DNA of 54,679 nucleotides from Allobosea sp. Root381 (lineage in GTDB: Bacteria; Pseudomonadota; Alphaproteobacteria; Rhizobiales; Beijerinckiaceae), in the NCBI RefSeq assembly GCF_001429395.1, contig NZ_LMJT01000016.1, positions 1 through 54,679 of the forward strand, in the 5' to 3' direction. The translations under genes and the position numbers were made by a program. The notes beneath the pieces were generated by a model. The model searched no databases and had not been told where the DNA came from. It worked only from the letters and a program-made list of their open reading frames with translations. Shown here in pieces: positions 38,436-47,571 of the stretch. Numbering within the stretch: the stretch's first letter is position 1; every line of letters begins with the position of its first letter.

Positions 38436-40043
38436 ATGATCCTAGACGAGCTGATCTCCAAACTCGGCTTTGAGGTCGACGGCATCCAAAAGCTCCGCGC
38501 GGCGCGGAAGGAATGGGACAAGACCCTCAAGGCGTCGGCCAAGGGCAACAAGACCCTCATCGCCACGAGCCGTAGCACGGCTGTCGCCGCAACGGGCGCC
38601 TCTCGCCTCGGCACTGCTCTGCGCACGATCTTGGGCGTCTTTGCCCGCCTCCTCACCGTAGCTGCCGGCGTTGCCGCCGGTGTTGCTGCGGTCGGGACCG
38701 CCTTCGTCATCGCGGGTGTCCGCGCGGCGCGGGCGCGCCGGGCATTCGTCCTGACGGCAAAGGAGATGGGCACGACCGGCCAGAACATGGAGACGCTGGG
38801 CAATATCCTCCGCGTCGCTGGCTTCGGTGATGGATTCGAAGCCGAGGCCAAGAAGGTTGTCGGGGCGATCGACGAGATCGCCAAGACCGTTCGCAAGGGC
38901 GGCGACGATGCTGCCGAGGCCAAAAAGAAATTCCAGGGTTTCGGAATCAACGACTCGTTCAACGTCGATCCGAAGACCGGCAAGAGCCGAGACACCGCCG
39001 CGATCGCGCTCGATGTCTTCCAGGCATACAAGCGCGCGACCGAGCAGGCAGCCAATCTTCGCAAGGAAGCCGATGCGATCGGCAACAAGGCGCCCCGCAA
39101 AGCCGCGGCGCTGCGCAAGAAGGCGATCGAGCAGGACCGCAAGACCGATCAGCTCGCCGAGGACGCAGGCATCGGCGGTCGGCTTCGCGTGCTCCTCGAC
39201 AGTATCGCTTTAAAGGATCTGCCAGAGCTCGTTCGAAAGGCGGCCAGCCTTTTCCCCACCACGTCCAACAAGTCGGAAGGTGACCGCGACAACGTCGCTC
39301 GCCAGGCAGAAGATGCGGCTCTGAAGGCGAGCGCCCTCTTGGAAGGTACTGCCGACCGCCTCACCGAGATCGGTGTCGCGCTGGCGACCCACGTGCTCCC
39401 GCCGCTGAACGCCTTCCTCGACAAGCTGGTGTCGTTCGGCAAGGCGACCGGCTTGATCGCGGAGACGGGCCCCGAGCGGGACGCGCGCCAAGAGAGTGAG
39501 CGCGAAGCAAGGAGGGCCGAATCGTTCAGCACTCCGCGCACCCAAGGCGAGGCCGAGAAGGCTGCCGAGCTCTCGCAGAAGCGTTTTGAGGACAGCATCG
39601 AAGCTGCCGCGGAGAGGGCTCGACAGCGTCGACGTCAGAGCCGCGAGGGCGAGACCGGCAGCGCGCCGGCCGCACCAGATCGGCAAAGCCGCCTCACCGA
39701 CGGCTACCGGCTGTCTCAGAACGCTGAGGATCGCCGCCGCACCTCCGAGCCGGCCAGGTCCGCATCTAGCCCCACCGCGGCGCCATCCTCCGAAGGCTGG
39801 CTGCAGTATTTCCGCCGGATGCTCTCGCCGGAGGCCAACGCCTCGAAGCTTCAGAAGACCGCCGAGCAGAAGACCGTGAACCAGTCCGACTTCGGCAACG
39901 ACCAGCGGAGCATCACGAACAACGTGACCGTGAACGGCGCGCCGCAGGAGGGTCTTGCTTCGGCTGTCGCTGGCGCGGTCAATCAGGCCGTCTCGCGGAT
40001 CAAGGCATCGAACGCAAGCACAGCAGGAGCCGGGGCGCCGTGA
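38436..40043 (+). CDS. tail tape measure protein
   Basis: A 535-aa helical protein with an N-terminal 'LGFEVDGIQKLRAARKEWDK', a central hydrophobic segment ('LLTVAAGVAAGVAAVGTAFV', about residues 70-90) and long Ala/Glu/Arg-rich coiled-coil stretches. The C-terminal part is Ser/Pro-rich and ends with an Asn/Thr strand region. Length sets the tail at roughly 80 nm if 0.15 nm per residue applies. It overlaps the next gene by GTGA. Confidence 0.8.
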   Translation: MILDELISKLGFEVDGIQKLRAARKEWDKTLKASAKGNKTLIATSRSTAVAATGASRLGTALRTILGVFARLLTVAAGVAAGVAAVGTAFVIAGVRAARARRAFVLTAKEMGTTGQNMETLGNILRVAGFGDGFEAEAKKVVGAIDEIAKTVRKGGDDAAEAKKKFQGFGINDSFNVDPKTGKSRDTAAIALDVFQAYKRATEQAANLRKEADAIGNKAPRKAAALRKKAIEQDRKTDQLAEDAGIGGRLRVLLDSIALKDLPELVRKAASLFPTTSNKSEGDRDNVARQAEDAALKASALLEGTADRLTEIGVALATHVLPPLNAFLDKLVSFGKATGLIAETGPERDARQESEREARRAESFSTPRTQGEAEKAAELSQKRFEDSIEAAAERARQRRRQSREGETGSAPAAPDRQSRLTDGYRLSQNAEDRRRTSEPARSASSPTAAPSSEGWLQYFRRMLSPEANASKLQKTAEQKTVNQSDFGNDQRSITNNVTVNGAPQEGLASAVAGAVNQAVSRIKASNASTAGAGAP

Positions 40044-40546
40044 GCTGCATCCTCATCTCTCGCTCGATCGGCGGCGTCTTTGTGGATGTGGTGGTATCGG
40101 AGACGCACGAGTCCGAGATCGAAATCCCGAAGCATCCCGTCGAGAAAGGTGTGAAGATCAGCGATCACGCGTGGCGCCTGCCTCGCAAGGTGACGCTGGA
40201 GTCCGTCGTCGATGGTCCGCGCGCCGTTGCTGCTTATCAGCAACTGCTAGACCTGCAGGAACGGCTTGAGCCATTCACGCTGGTGACCGGCCTTCGCGTC
40301 TACAACGATATGATGCTGATCCGGATCACGCCGGAGCGGGACCGCGAACACAGTCGCGTTCTGAAGTTCGAGGCCGAGCTCGAGGAAGTCCGGATCGTCA
40401 GCACGGAGACGAGCGCGGGCGGCGGTTCAAGCCAGAGCGACAAGGCCCAAGGCACCACCAAGCGCGGCCAGGTCGCCGCGCGGCCGGCCGAGAGCATCCC
40501 TAGCCGCACCGACAAGATTCTGAGCGGCGCAATCGCGGTCGACTGA
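40040..40546 (+). CDS. Dit-like baseplate protein
   Basis: A 168-aa protein directly after the tape measure. 'VVVSETHESEIEIPKHPVEK' followed by 'ITDHAWRLP'-like strands and 'LTLVTGLRVYNDMMLIRIT'-like segments match the N-terminal domain of Dit-like phage tail proteins that cap the tube at the baseplate. The C-terminus is Gly/Ser-rich and flexible. The start is GTG at 40040. Confidence 0.72.
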   Translation: MSCILISRSIGGVFVDVVVSETHESEIEIPKHPVEKGVKISDHAWRLPRKVTLESVVDGPRAVAAYQQLLDLQERLEPFTLVTGLRVYNDMMLIRITPERDREHSRVLKFEAELEEVRIVSTETSAGGGSSQSDKAQGTTKRGQVAARPAESIPSRTDKILSGAIAVD

Positions 40547-40550
40547 GCCC

Positions 40551-40871
40551 ATGGCATACCGCGAGCTCCCCATCATCGACGCCCCGTCGCAGGCGTTCAC
40601 GACGACCCTTTCCGGCCGGCGATGCGATTTCGTCGTGAACTATTCGACCTGGGATAATCGCTGGTCGTTCGACCTCGACGTCGATGGCGTGCGGGTGCTG
40701 TCGGGCAGGCGCATCGTCCTCGGCGTCGACCTCCTAGCGCCGTTTGGCCTCGGGATCGGCAGTTTGATTGCTGCGCCGTGGGGCGATCAGGAAGTCGAGC
40801 CCGGTCGTACCGAACTGCCGTCCGGTCGGGTGAGGCTCTTCCACTACGATGCAGCCGAGGTTGCGGCGTGA
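40551..40871 (+). CDS. baseplate plug protein (DUF6983/Pam3 gp18-like)
   Basis: A 106-aa beta-rich protein: 'GRRCDFVVNYSTWDNRWSFD' and 'GVRVLSGRRIVLGVDLLAPF' are typical of the plug proteins of small myoviruses. It would seal the hub channel below the tube. It overlaps the following hub gene by GTGA. Confidence 0.75.
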   Translation: MAYRELPIIDAPSQAFTTTLSGRRCDFVVNYSTWDNRWSFDLDVDGVRVLSGRRIVLGVDLLAPFGLGIGSLIAAPWGDQEVEPGRTELPSGRVRLFHYDAAEVAA

Positions 40872-41737
40872 GCATTCGGCAATGGATTCGGCGGGTCGAG
40901 GTGACGATCTCTGGCAAGGCCGGGACCCTCACCGTTCGCGACTTGAAGATCGATTTTAGCGTGTCGAAAGGCATCGGCAGCAGCCAGAACGAGGCGAAAA
41001 TCTCGATCTGGAATTTGACGAAGAGCCATCGGAAGCAACTCGGTGACGAGCTCGACAAGATCGAGCTTAAGGTCGGCTACAAGGATGGGCCGCTCTCCAC
41101 GATCTTCAAGGGCAGCATTCGGGACTCGACGGACACCAAGGACAGTCCGGACATCGAGTCGGCGATCGATTGTGGCGATGGTGACGAAGCGGTGTCCAAG
41201 GGCGCCGCGTCGAAGACATTCAAGAAGGGCACGAAGCCCAAGGAGATCGTCGAGTACCTAGTTGGCCAGTTGCCAGGGGTCGCCAAGGGCGAGATGAAAG
41301 GCCTGGATGACCTGCCGGCCTACAAGCGCCCGGTCACGGTCTTCGGTCACGCCGCGGCGGAGCTCGACAAGATCGGGCGCCAGCACCGGCTTTACTGGTC
41401 GATCCAAGACGGCACCGCCCAGGTTCTAAAGAACAACGAGATGCTGCCAGGCGTCACGGTGATCTCCGAGGATACCGGCATGATCGGCATCCCTCAGACC
41501 ACCGACAAGGGTATCCGGGTTAAGACCCTGCTGAACCCGAATATCGCGCCTGGCCGCCAGATCGACGTTCGATCCGGCTTCCTCGACGAGGGGAGCGGCC
41601 GCGACAAGAGCAAGACAGATCAGGGCGGCGGCATCTTTCGCGTCTCTCAGGTGACCTTCACCGGCACCAACGAGGGAGACGATTGGTACGCTGAGATCGA
41701 GGCCAATCGCGCCGAGGGCGGTAAGGTGGTTCGCTGA
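40868..41737 (+). CDS. baseplate hub protein
   Basis: A 289-aa protein starting at GTG 40868. The beta-rich N-terminal half ('DFSVSKGIGSSQNEAKISIW', 'VGYKDGPLSTIFKG') and the later 'TPDEIVEYLVGQL'-like helix plus 'GVRVKTLLNPNIAPGRQIDV'-like strand are hallmarks of hub proteins related to gp27/gpD. It links tube, spike and wedges. The next gene starts on its last base. Confidence 0.75.
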   Translation: MSIRQWIRRVEVTISGKAGTLTVRDLKIDFSVSKGIGSSQNEAKISIWNLTKSHRKQLGDELDKIELKVGYKDGPLSTIFKGSIRDSTDTKDSPDIESAIDCGDGDEAVSKGAASKTFKKGTKPKEIVEYLVGQLPGVAKGEMKGLDDLPAYKRPVTVFGHAAAELDKIGRQHRLYWSIQDGTAQVLKNNEMLPGVTVISEDTGMIGIPQTTDKGIRVKTLLNPNIAPGRQIDVRSGFLDEGSGRDKSKTDQGGGIFRVSQVTFTGTNEGDDWYAEIEANRAEGGKVVR

Positions 41738-42441
41738 TGGCTGGGTATGTCGGTTCGTCGAACAGGCGGAATGAAAGCGATGCGTTCCGCGCCGCCGTTC
41801 AGGCCGAGGTCGGCGAGATAAACACGACGCTCGACGGCGAGATCGTCAGCTACGATCGCGCCACGCAGCGAGCGACAATCAAGATCAAGCTCGAGCAGTC
41901 GATCGGCGGCCAGACCATCCAGGCGCCGGCGCTGGAAGACATACGCGTCGCGATGCCGAGTGGCGGTGGATTCGGGGCCCACTACGACCTTAAGTCCGGC
42001 GATCCGGTCATCGTCCATGTTCGGCAGAGCAATACCGATACGAGCCAGACCGAAGGTGGCAACGCCCAGGGCGGCGCGACGCGCTCCTTCAACCTCTCCG
42101 ACGCCATCGCCTATCCGGGCGGCGGCGAGGACAGCGATGTCATGGAGAACATGCCGGCCGGCGGGGCTCACTTCGGCTCCAAGGACGGCAAGAGCGGGCT
42201 TCAGGCGCGGGCAGGGGGCTCATCGGCAATCGTCGGCGGTCCCAGTGGCTCCGACAAGCTGACGGTCAGCGCTGATGGCAAGATCGACCTGAAAAGCGAG
42301 AGCGGCGACAGCCTGCTCGACATCGTCCGCGGCGCCCTGGTGCTGATCAAGGATCACGTGAATTCCGGGGCCCCGACCGATGCGGGCACGCAGGCCGCGG
42401 CGACCGCGCTTATTGCCAAAATCGACGGGATGAAGGCCTGA
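41737..42441 (+). CDS. baseplate spike (Gp138 N-terminal domain type)
   Basis: A 234-aa membrane-piercing spike. An OB-fold N-terminal domain ('GEIVSYDRATQRATIKIKLE', 'GDPVIVHVRQSNTDTSQ') matches phi92 Gp138-type proteins. A Gly/Ser/Asp-rich repetitive region that should form the trimeric beta-helix follows ('KLTVSADGKIDLKSESGDSL'). It sits at the tip of the hub. Confidence 0.8.
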   Translation: MAGYVGSSNRRNESDAFRAAVQAEVGEINTTLDGEIVSYDRATQRATIKIKLEQSIGGQTIQAPALEDIRVAMPSGGGFGAHYDLKSGDPVIVHVRQSNTDTSQTEGGNAQGGATRSFNLSDAIAYPGGGEDSDVMENMPAGGAHFGSKDGKSGLQARAGGSSAIVGGPSGSDKLTVSADGKIDLKSESGDSLLDIVRGALVLIKDHVNSGAPTDAGTQAAATALIAKIDGMKA

Positions 42442-42444
42442 GCT

Positions 42445-42813
42445 ATGGCTGACTTCGTCGGGCTGTCGATTCAGCCGCACAACGACCTGCGCCTCGATGC
42501 GATCGGATCGCCGGTCCTCGTCTATGACGCCGAGGCGATCGGCGAGCATATCCGCCAGCGCCTCATGCTCTGGCACGGCGAGTGGTTCCTGAACACGGAT
42601 GCCGGCGTCGAGTGGACGAAGTACGTCTTGGGCCGGCCGCCGTCCGAATTGCCGCTGGCTGAGAGCATCATCAAGGCTCAGATCGCGGCGACGCCTGGCG
42701 TCTCGGAAATCCTCGAGTTCAGCGCGGTCTACGATCGCGCCTCGCGCGGGCTTCGCATCGAGCGCTGCCAGGTCGCAACCGTCTTCGACGACATCCTCGA
42801 CATCCAGTTCTAG
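42445..42813 (+). CDS. baseplate wedge protein, gp25/gpW-like
   Basis: A 122-aa protein with the gp25-like arrangement: 'AEAIGEHIRQRLMLWHGEWF' then 'IIKAQIAATPGVSEILEFSA'. It triggers sheath assembly at the baseplate and contains the handshake element shared with sheath proteins. It lies between spike and gpJ-like genes. Confidence 0.8.
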   Translation: MADFVGLSIQPHNDLRLDAIGSPVLVYDAEAIGEHIRQRLMLWHGEWFLNTDAGVEWTKYVLGRPPSELPLAESIIKAQIAATPGVSEILEFSAVYDRASRGLRIERCQVATVFDDILDIQF

Positions 42814-42821
42814 GGGCTCCC

Positions 42822-43718
42822 ATGGCCTATGGCGTCATCCCGAGCGGCTTCGAACTGAAGCGGCTGCCGGAGATCCTTGCCGATATCGAAGCGGCGAACA
42901 TCGCGACGTTCGGGCCCGGCGTGGTTCAGACGCCGGCGTCGCCGCTGGGCCAGTTGAACGGCCTTCATGCCGATCTCGCTGCGTCCGTCTGGGAGCTTGC
43001 GCTGTCAGTCTATCAGGCGCTCGACCCCGACCAGTCGGAGGGCAACAACCTCGACCGGGTCGGGAAGCTGCGGCTTCTCAGCCGGGCGCCTGGCGAGAGC
43101 GACATCGACTTCCGTCAGGCGATCACGAACGCCGGCCGGGCCCGCATCGACATGAGCGACCTGTCGCAAGCGCTATCTGCTCTGGCGGGCGTCACCTGGG
43201 TCCAGACCTATGTGAACGACGGCGACACGGCGGACGCCGATGGGATTGCCGCCCACAGCGTCGCGGTCGCGGTCCTCGGCGGCGATGACGATGACATCGC
43301 CCAGACGGTCCGCGCCTATGTGGTCCCCGGCATCGGGACCTATGGGAATACGACGGTCGAGACGACGATCGAAGGCTTCTGCCGGTCGATCAGGATCATC
43401 CGGCCGGCCGAGGTCCCCGTCTCGATTGCGGTCGACGTAATCGCCCGCCCAGACCGCAACGGCTGCCCGCCGCCTTCGGCGCTCGCCATCGCAGCGGGCC
43501 TTGCTGATGCCCTGACCGGCACCACGCGGCCCCGGAACGGCCAGGACGTGACCGAGTACCTGATCCGTCAGGCAATCGAGTCGCGATACCCCAACATCGA
43601 AGTTGACGAGGTCCGCGCGAGCATCGTCCCGGCCACCCCGGGCGCCGTTCCGGTCGACATCGCCTTCTTCCAGATCATGGTCGTTTCGGCCGATCGCATC
43701 AGCATCACGGTGGCTTGA
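42822..43718 (+). CDS. baseplate wedge protein, gpJ-like
   Basis: A 298-aa Baseplate_J protein. The opening 'PEILADIEAANIATFGPGVV' and 'SPLGQLNGLHADLAASVWEL' are typical, followed by 'EGNNLDRVGKLRLLSRAPGE' and a C-terminal 'PVDIAFFQIMVVSADRISIT'. It forms the wedge dimer that joins hub to fibres. Confidence 0.85.
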   Translation: MAYGVIPSGFELKRLPEILADIEAANIATFGPGVVQTPASPLGQLNGLHADLAASVWELALSVYQALDPDQSEGNNLDRVGKLRLLSRAPGESDIDFRQAITNAGRARIDMSDLSQALSALAGVTWVQTYVNDGDTADADGIAAHSVAVAVLGGDDDDIAQTVRAYVVPGIGTYGNTTVETTIEGFCRSIRIIRPAEVPVSIAVDVIARPDRNGCPPPSALAIAAGLADALTGTTRPRNGQDVTEYLIRQAIESRYPNIEVDEVRASIVPATPGAVPVDIAFFQIMVVSADRISITVA

Positions 43719-43719
43719 C

Positions 43720-45162
43720 ATGGCGCGCCAGTCGCTCAACTTCGGACAATTCGACAATGATCCTTCGGCCGACAAGGCGCGCGAGGGGGCGGCCAAGATC
43801 GAGGCGAATTTCGTCGAGCTGTATGCCGCAATGGGCGGCAAAGCGCCGTTGGTATCCCCAGCCTTCACGGGAGCGTCGACCTTCGGCGGGCCGGTCACTG
43901 TTAACGCCGGCCTGCAGATCGGGGCGTTCGCGACCTCTGGCCAGTTCCGCATGCTGGGTGACAACTCGATCGGGCGGGTTCTCGACTTCGACTTCACGCA
44001 GATCAGCTCGCAGTCGGGCGAGTGGCGGTTTGGCCGCGGCACCAACACGAGCGGGTCGACTGCGCTTGTGGTCTATCGGGCCGACGGCACCTCTACGGCC
44101 GACCATCGCCTGGCCTCGGGAACGGCCGGGACGATTGCTGCGCTGTGCCGAAACGGTGGCGGACTGTCAGTGGGACACACTGCGAGCGTCGCGGCGACGC
44201 TTGACGTGAACGCGACGGCGCTGATCCGCGGTGCGGCTGGAACGACGCGGGAGCTTCGCTTCGGAACCGCCGGCGCGCTACGCTGGAACCTTCGGGCCAA
44301 CGCTTCCGCTGAGAGCGGGAGCAATGGTGGTTCGAATTTTGAGCTGCTTGCGTATGATGATCCGGGGGCAGGTCTCCGCACACAGCTACAGATTATTCGG
44401 GCAAGCGGTCACGCCGTTTATTTCGGTAACTGGACGTGCGGGACTGATAACGGGTTCACCCTAGGCGGCGCATCGAACCGATGGTCCGTCGTCTACGCCG
44501 GCACCGGGACGATCAACACCTCCGACGCGCGCGAGAAGACGCCTGTTCGCCCGTTCAACGCGGCCGAGATCGCGGCGGCCCGCGACCTCATCGCGGAGAT
44601 CGGCATCTATCAGTGGCTGGCCGCGATCGCGGAGAAGGGAGAGGACAGCGCTCGCCTGCATGTCGGCCTGACCGTGCAGCGCGCCATCGAGATCATGGAA
44701 GGCCACGGCCTCGATCCGTGGCGGTATGGTTTCATCTGCCGCGACGAGGTCACCCGCAAGGTCAAGATCCAGCAGACGCAGGTGGTGACGGAGCAGCAGA
44801 CCGAACCCGATGACGGGTTTGATACCGTCATCGAGGTCCGCGACGGCGTCCCGACGCTGGTCCAGAAGGCGCGACCACCGAAGCCCGTTTTCCGGATGGA
44901 GCCTGTGCTCGACGAGAGTGGGGAGCAGGTGATGGAGCCGGTCGAGCGCCAGAGTGACCTGCTCGACCAGAACGGCCAGCCGGCGATCATCGTCGAGATG
45001 CGGCCGGCGCTGCACCCTGTCCCGGTCATGGTCGAGCGCGAGGAGACCATCTGGGTCGAGATCGACGAGCCGGACGGCGACCGCCTCGGCTTCAGGCCCG
45101 ACCAGCTCGACCGCTTCATGCTGCGCGGGCTGCTGGCACGCGTCGAAGCGCTGGAGGGCTGA
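43720..45162 (+). CDS. tail fibre with C-terminal S74 intramolecular chaperone
   Basis: A 480-aa fibre. Residues ~1-260 are beta-rich fibre shaft and head. The S74 peptidase chaperone begins at Ser268 in 'INTSDAREK', where self-cleavage should release a mature trimer. The chaperone contains 'EIGIYQWLAAIAEKG' and 'HVGLTVQRAIEIMEGHGLDP'. A long acidic insert follows, and it ends with a coiled coil ('DQLDRFMLRGLLARVEALE'). The start ATG overlaps the gpJ-like stop region by context. Confidence 0.8.
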   Translation: MARQSLNFGQFDNDPSADKAREGAAKIEANFVELYAAMGGKAPLVSPAFTGASTFGGPVTVNAGLQIGAFATSGQFRMLGDNSIGRVLDFDFTQISSQSGEWRFGRGTNTSGSTALVVYRADGTSTADHRLASGTAGTIAALCRNGGGLSVGHTASVAATLDVNATALIRGAAGTTRELRFGTAGALRWNLRANASAESGSNGGSNFELLAYDDPGAGLRTQLQIIRASGHAVYFGNWTCGTDNGFTLGGASNRWSVVYAGTGTINTSDAREKTPVRPFNAAEIAAARDLIAEIGIYQWLAAIAEKGEDSARLHVGLTVQRAIEIMEGHGLDPWRYGFICRDEVTRKVKIQQTQVVTEQQTEPDDGFDTVIEVRDGVPTLVQKARPPKPVFRMEPVLDESGEQVMEPVERQSDLLDQNGQPAIIVEMRPALHPVPVMVEREETIWVEIDEPDGDRLGFRPDQLDRFMLRGLLARVEALEG

Positions 45163-45164
45163 TC

Positions 45165-45932
45165 GTGTGGTCCTGGAGCAGTTCCGAGGTCTCGCTCAGC
45201 AGCGACCAATACCTGCTCAGCGGAATGCCCGCGATCTTTCGCGGCGACCTCGTCGAGGCCGAGGTCGACAAGGTCGCCACGCAGTACCGCGAGGCGACGA
45301 AGTTCCTTGCCCTGGTCCGCGCCTTTCTCGGGGAGGGAGAAGGCGCGGCGATCGAGCTCAACGAGGTCCCGAGCTTCTTCGACATCGACTCGGCCGCTGG
45401 CGATCAGCTCACGATCATCGGCAAGTGGCTCGGCTTTCCGCGATGCCACTGCGTTTGCGACGCGCCGGCCGTCTTCGGCTTCGACTGCGGCAGCCCCGGG
45501 CCGTTCACGATCGCGGGTTTCTGCGCGCCGGGGTCGACCTGGGTTGACTGCCCGCCGCTCGGAAACTCAACCCTCTGCATCGACGACGACGAGGCCTATC
45601 GCGGCATGCTGAAGGCTCGCCGCTACCAGATGATGGGGCTCTATGATGTCGCCTCGCTGCAGGCTGCCATTCGGCATGTCTGGGGCGACACTGCACAGGT
45701 CGCGGACACCTCAGTCGGCAGCGTCATCCTTGCGCCGGGCAGGGCGCTTACGGCCGACGAGACCGCGCAGCTTCCCGTCGCCTTCCGCGTCTTCCCGATC
45801 GCGCCCGGCATCCGCGCAATGGTTCATCTCGGGTTCGGCCCGATTTTCGGTTTCGGAACGGGGTGGGGCGGCTTCTGCGAAAACGCCGAATTCCTCTGCC
45901 CGACCGACCCCCACACCTACACCTGCGCCTGA
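45165..45932 (+). CDS. baseplate/tail protein (DUF2612 type), cysteine-rich
   Basis: A 255-aa protein starting at GTG 45165. 'FLALVRAFLGEGEGAAIELN', 'AGDQLTIIGKWLGFPR' and 'YRGMLKARRYQMMGLYDVAS' follow the DUF2612/gpI-like scheme that anchors fibres to the baseplate. Two Cys-rich insertions stand out, around residues 90-130 ('CHCVCDAP', 'FGFDCGS', 'WVDCPP') and at the C-terminus ('GGFCENAEFLCP'). They suggest metal binding or disulfides. Confidence 0.72.
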   Translation: MWSWSSSEVSLSSDQYLLSGMPAIFRGDLVEAEVDKVATQYREATKFLALVRAFLGEGEGAAIELNEVPSFFDIDSAAGDQLTIIGKWLGFPRCHCVCDAPAVFGFDCGSPGPFTIAGFCAPGSTWVDCPPLGNSTLCIDDDEAYRGMLKARRYQMMGLYDVASLQAAIRHVWGDTAQVADTSVGSVILAPGRALTADETAQLPVAFRVFPIAPGIRAMVHLGFGPIFGFGTGWGGFCENAEFLCPTDPHTYTCA

Positions 45933-45944
45933 GCGAGGATCGAC

Positions 45945-47102
45945 ATGTCCGCCATCAACCTTCCCTTCGCGGCGAGCGCGACGCGCCGTGTCCCAACTAC
46001 CGGGGAGCTCGCCAACGGTTTCGGCTGCGGCCCTGCTGCCAAGGAACTGTTCGACTGGCTGGCTTGGTGGGAGACCGGGCAGATCGGCCGTGCCATCGCC
46101 AAGGCGGGGCTCACGATCGACGACGCAGACATCGACCGGCTCGCAAAGGCAATTCGGTCGCTGGGGGGCAACTACCGCCTCGCCGGCGGCACCGCCAACG
46201 CCCTCTCAATCACGCTCGATCCGGCGCCGACCGACTGGGCCGACCTCCTCAACGTTCCGCTCTTCGTGCGTATCGCATTGCTCAATACCGACGCGGCGAC
46301 CCTGGCAGTCACGGGTGCTACAGGCACGAAGTCGATCACCATGCCTGGAGGCAAATATCCTTGCCCGGTCGGTGTGTTGCGACCGGATGCTGTTGCCATC
46401 TTCATGTATAATGGCGTCAGCGTGGAGTATCTCAACGCTCCTCTGCCGAGCGCTACCAACTTCTTCGTCAACCAGGGTTCGGGCTCCGACAACAACATCG
46501 GCAGCGCTGCTTCGCCGCTCGCGTCGATCCTGGAGGCGATGCGTCGGACCCCGATCGGCGGGATCTGCAACATCGGCCTGACCGGCGACTACTCCCACAA
46601 CCAGATCACCCGGCTCAACGGGCGTCGACTGAATATCCAAGGCTTCAACGCGGCCGGTAACGCGCCCGAGCTGCGCAACTTCACCTTTGTAGCCAACCCG
46701 ATCGCGGGCAACCTGCAGGACCCGATGTTCACCAACATCGCAAACAACCCCAACAACACGTCGGGCTTTTTCCTCGGCGCGGGTGACAGCCTCCAGTGCA
46801 ACACGATTGGGTTCATCCGAGGCGCGGTCTCGGGCGGCACCCAGATCCGGAGCGGACAGTTCACGTCGGACGGCTTTGCCTCGCTGGACATGGTGAACTG
46901 CACGCTCACCTCGCCAGGAACCGCGAACACGACTTGGTTCATCGCGGCGGTGAACCGGCTGAGCCTCAACCTCAACATCACTACGCTGACCGGAGATAAT
47001 TCGGGCAAGATTTACTCCAGCGTGATCGGTGGGGCGCCGCTGACGGCAGGGCTCGACCCGAACTCGCTCTGGAACTTCATGTGTAACCTGACCAGCTCGT
47101 GA
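45945..47102 (+). CDS. distal tail fibre / tailspike candidate
   Basis: A 385-aa protein. The N-terminal ~90 residues are a helical attachment domain ('KELFDWLAWWETGQIGRAIA'). Residues ~170-385 have the 'NQGSGSDNNIGSAASPLASI' opening and Asn/Gly-rich strand pattern of a right-handed beta-helix, as in tailspikes. It probably contacts the receptor. The following small gene is a likely chaperone. Confidence 0.7.
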   Translation: MSAINLPFAASATRRVPTTGELANGFGCGPAAKELFDWLAWWETGQIGRAIAKAGLTIDDADIDRLAKAIRSLGGNYRLAGGTANALSITLDPAPTDWADLLNVPLFVRIALLNTDAATLAVTGATGTKSITMPGGKYPCPVGVLRPDAVAIFMYNGVSVEYLNAPLPSATNFFVNQGSGSDNNIGSAASPLASILEAMRRTPIGGICNIGLTGDYSHNQITRLNGRRLNIQGFNAAGNAPELRNFTFVANPIAGNLQDPMFTNIANNPNNTSGFFLGAGDSLQCNTIGFIRGAVSGGTQIRSGQFTSDGFASLDMVNCTLTSPGTANTTWFIAAVNRLSLNLNITTLTGDNSGKIYSSVIGGAPLTAGLDPNSLWNFMCNLTSS

Positions 47103-47112
47103 CGAGGTAATG

Positions 47113-47571
47113 ATGCAGCTCAACCTCACGCATGACGGCCGCGATTACGCCGCCTGGACGCCTGCGCAGCTCATCGCAGCCGGTGTGCCCCAGGGGGTAG
47201 TTCTTGGAGCGTTCCGCTCGGCCCGCAAGTCCGAGATCGACAAAGAGGCCGAGCGCCAGCGGCTGCACTGGATCACGCCGGGCGCAGGTCAGGCGATGAC
47301 CTATGCACGCAAGGTCGAGGAAGCGAAGGCGGTGCTCGCTGCCGCCGATCCCGTCCCGGCTGATTACCCGATGCTCGCCGCGTCGATTGGGATCGACGGC
47401 GCGGACATCGTTGCCGTCGCAACGACCGTTCTCGCCATGGACGCGGCATGGGCGCAGACCGGCGCGGCGATCGAGGCCACTCGGCTTCGCACCAAGAACA
47501 ATATCGATCAGGCCTCGGATATCGCAGCAGTGCTTTCGATCACGGCTGCGTGGCCTCAGCCGGCCGCCTGA
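47113..47571 (+). CDS. tail fibre assembly-like protein (DUF4376-like)
   Basis: A 152-aa protein beginning 'MQLNLTHDGRDYAAWTPAQL'. The C-terminal half, 'RKVEEAKAVLAAADPVPADY' to 'TRLRTKNNIDQASDIA', resembles the DUF4376 domain common next to fibre genes. Tandem ATGs at 47110 and 47113; the second is better spaced from GAGG. It overlaps the end of the antisense acyltransferase gene by 32 bases. Confidence 0.65.
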   Translation: MQLNLTHDGRDYAAWTPAQLIAAGVPQGVVLGAFRSARKSEIDKEAERQRLHWITPGAGQAMTYARKVEEAKAVLAAADPVPADYPMLAASIGIDGADIVAVATTVLAMDAAWAQTGAAIEATRLRTKNNIDQASDIAAVLSITAAWPQPAA

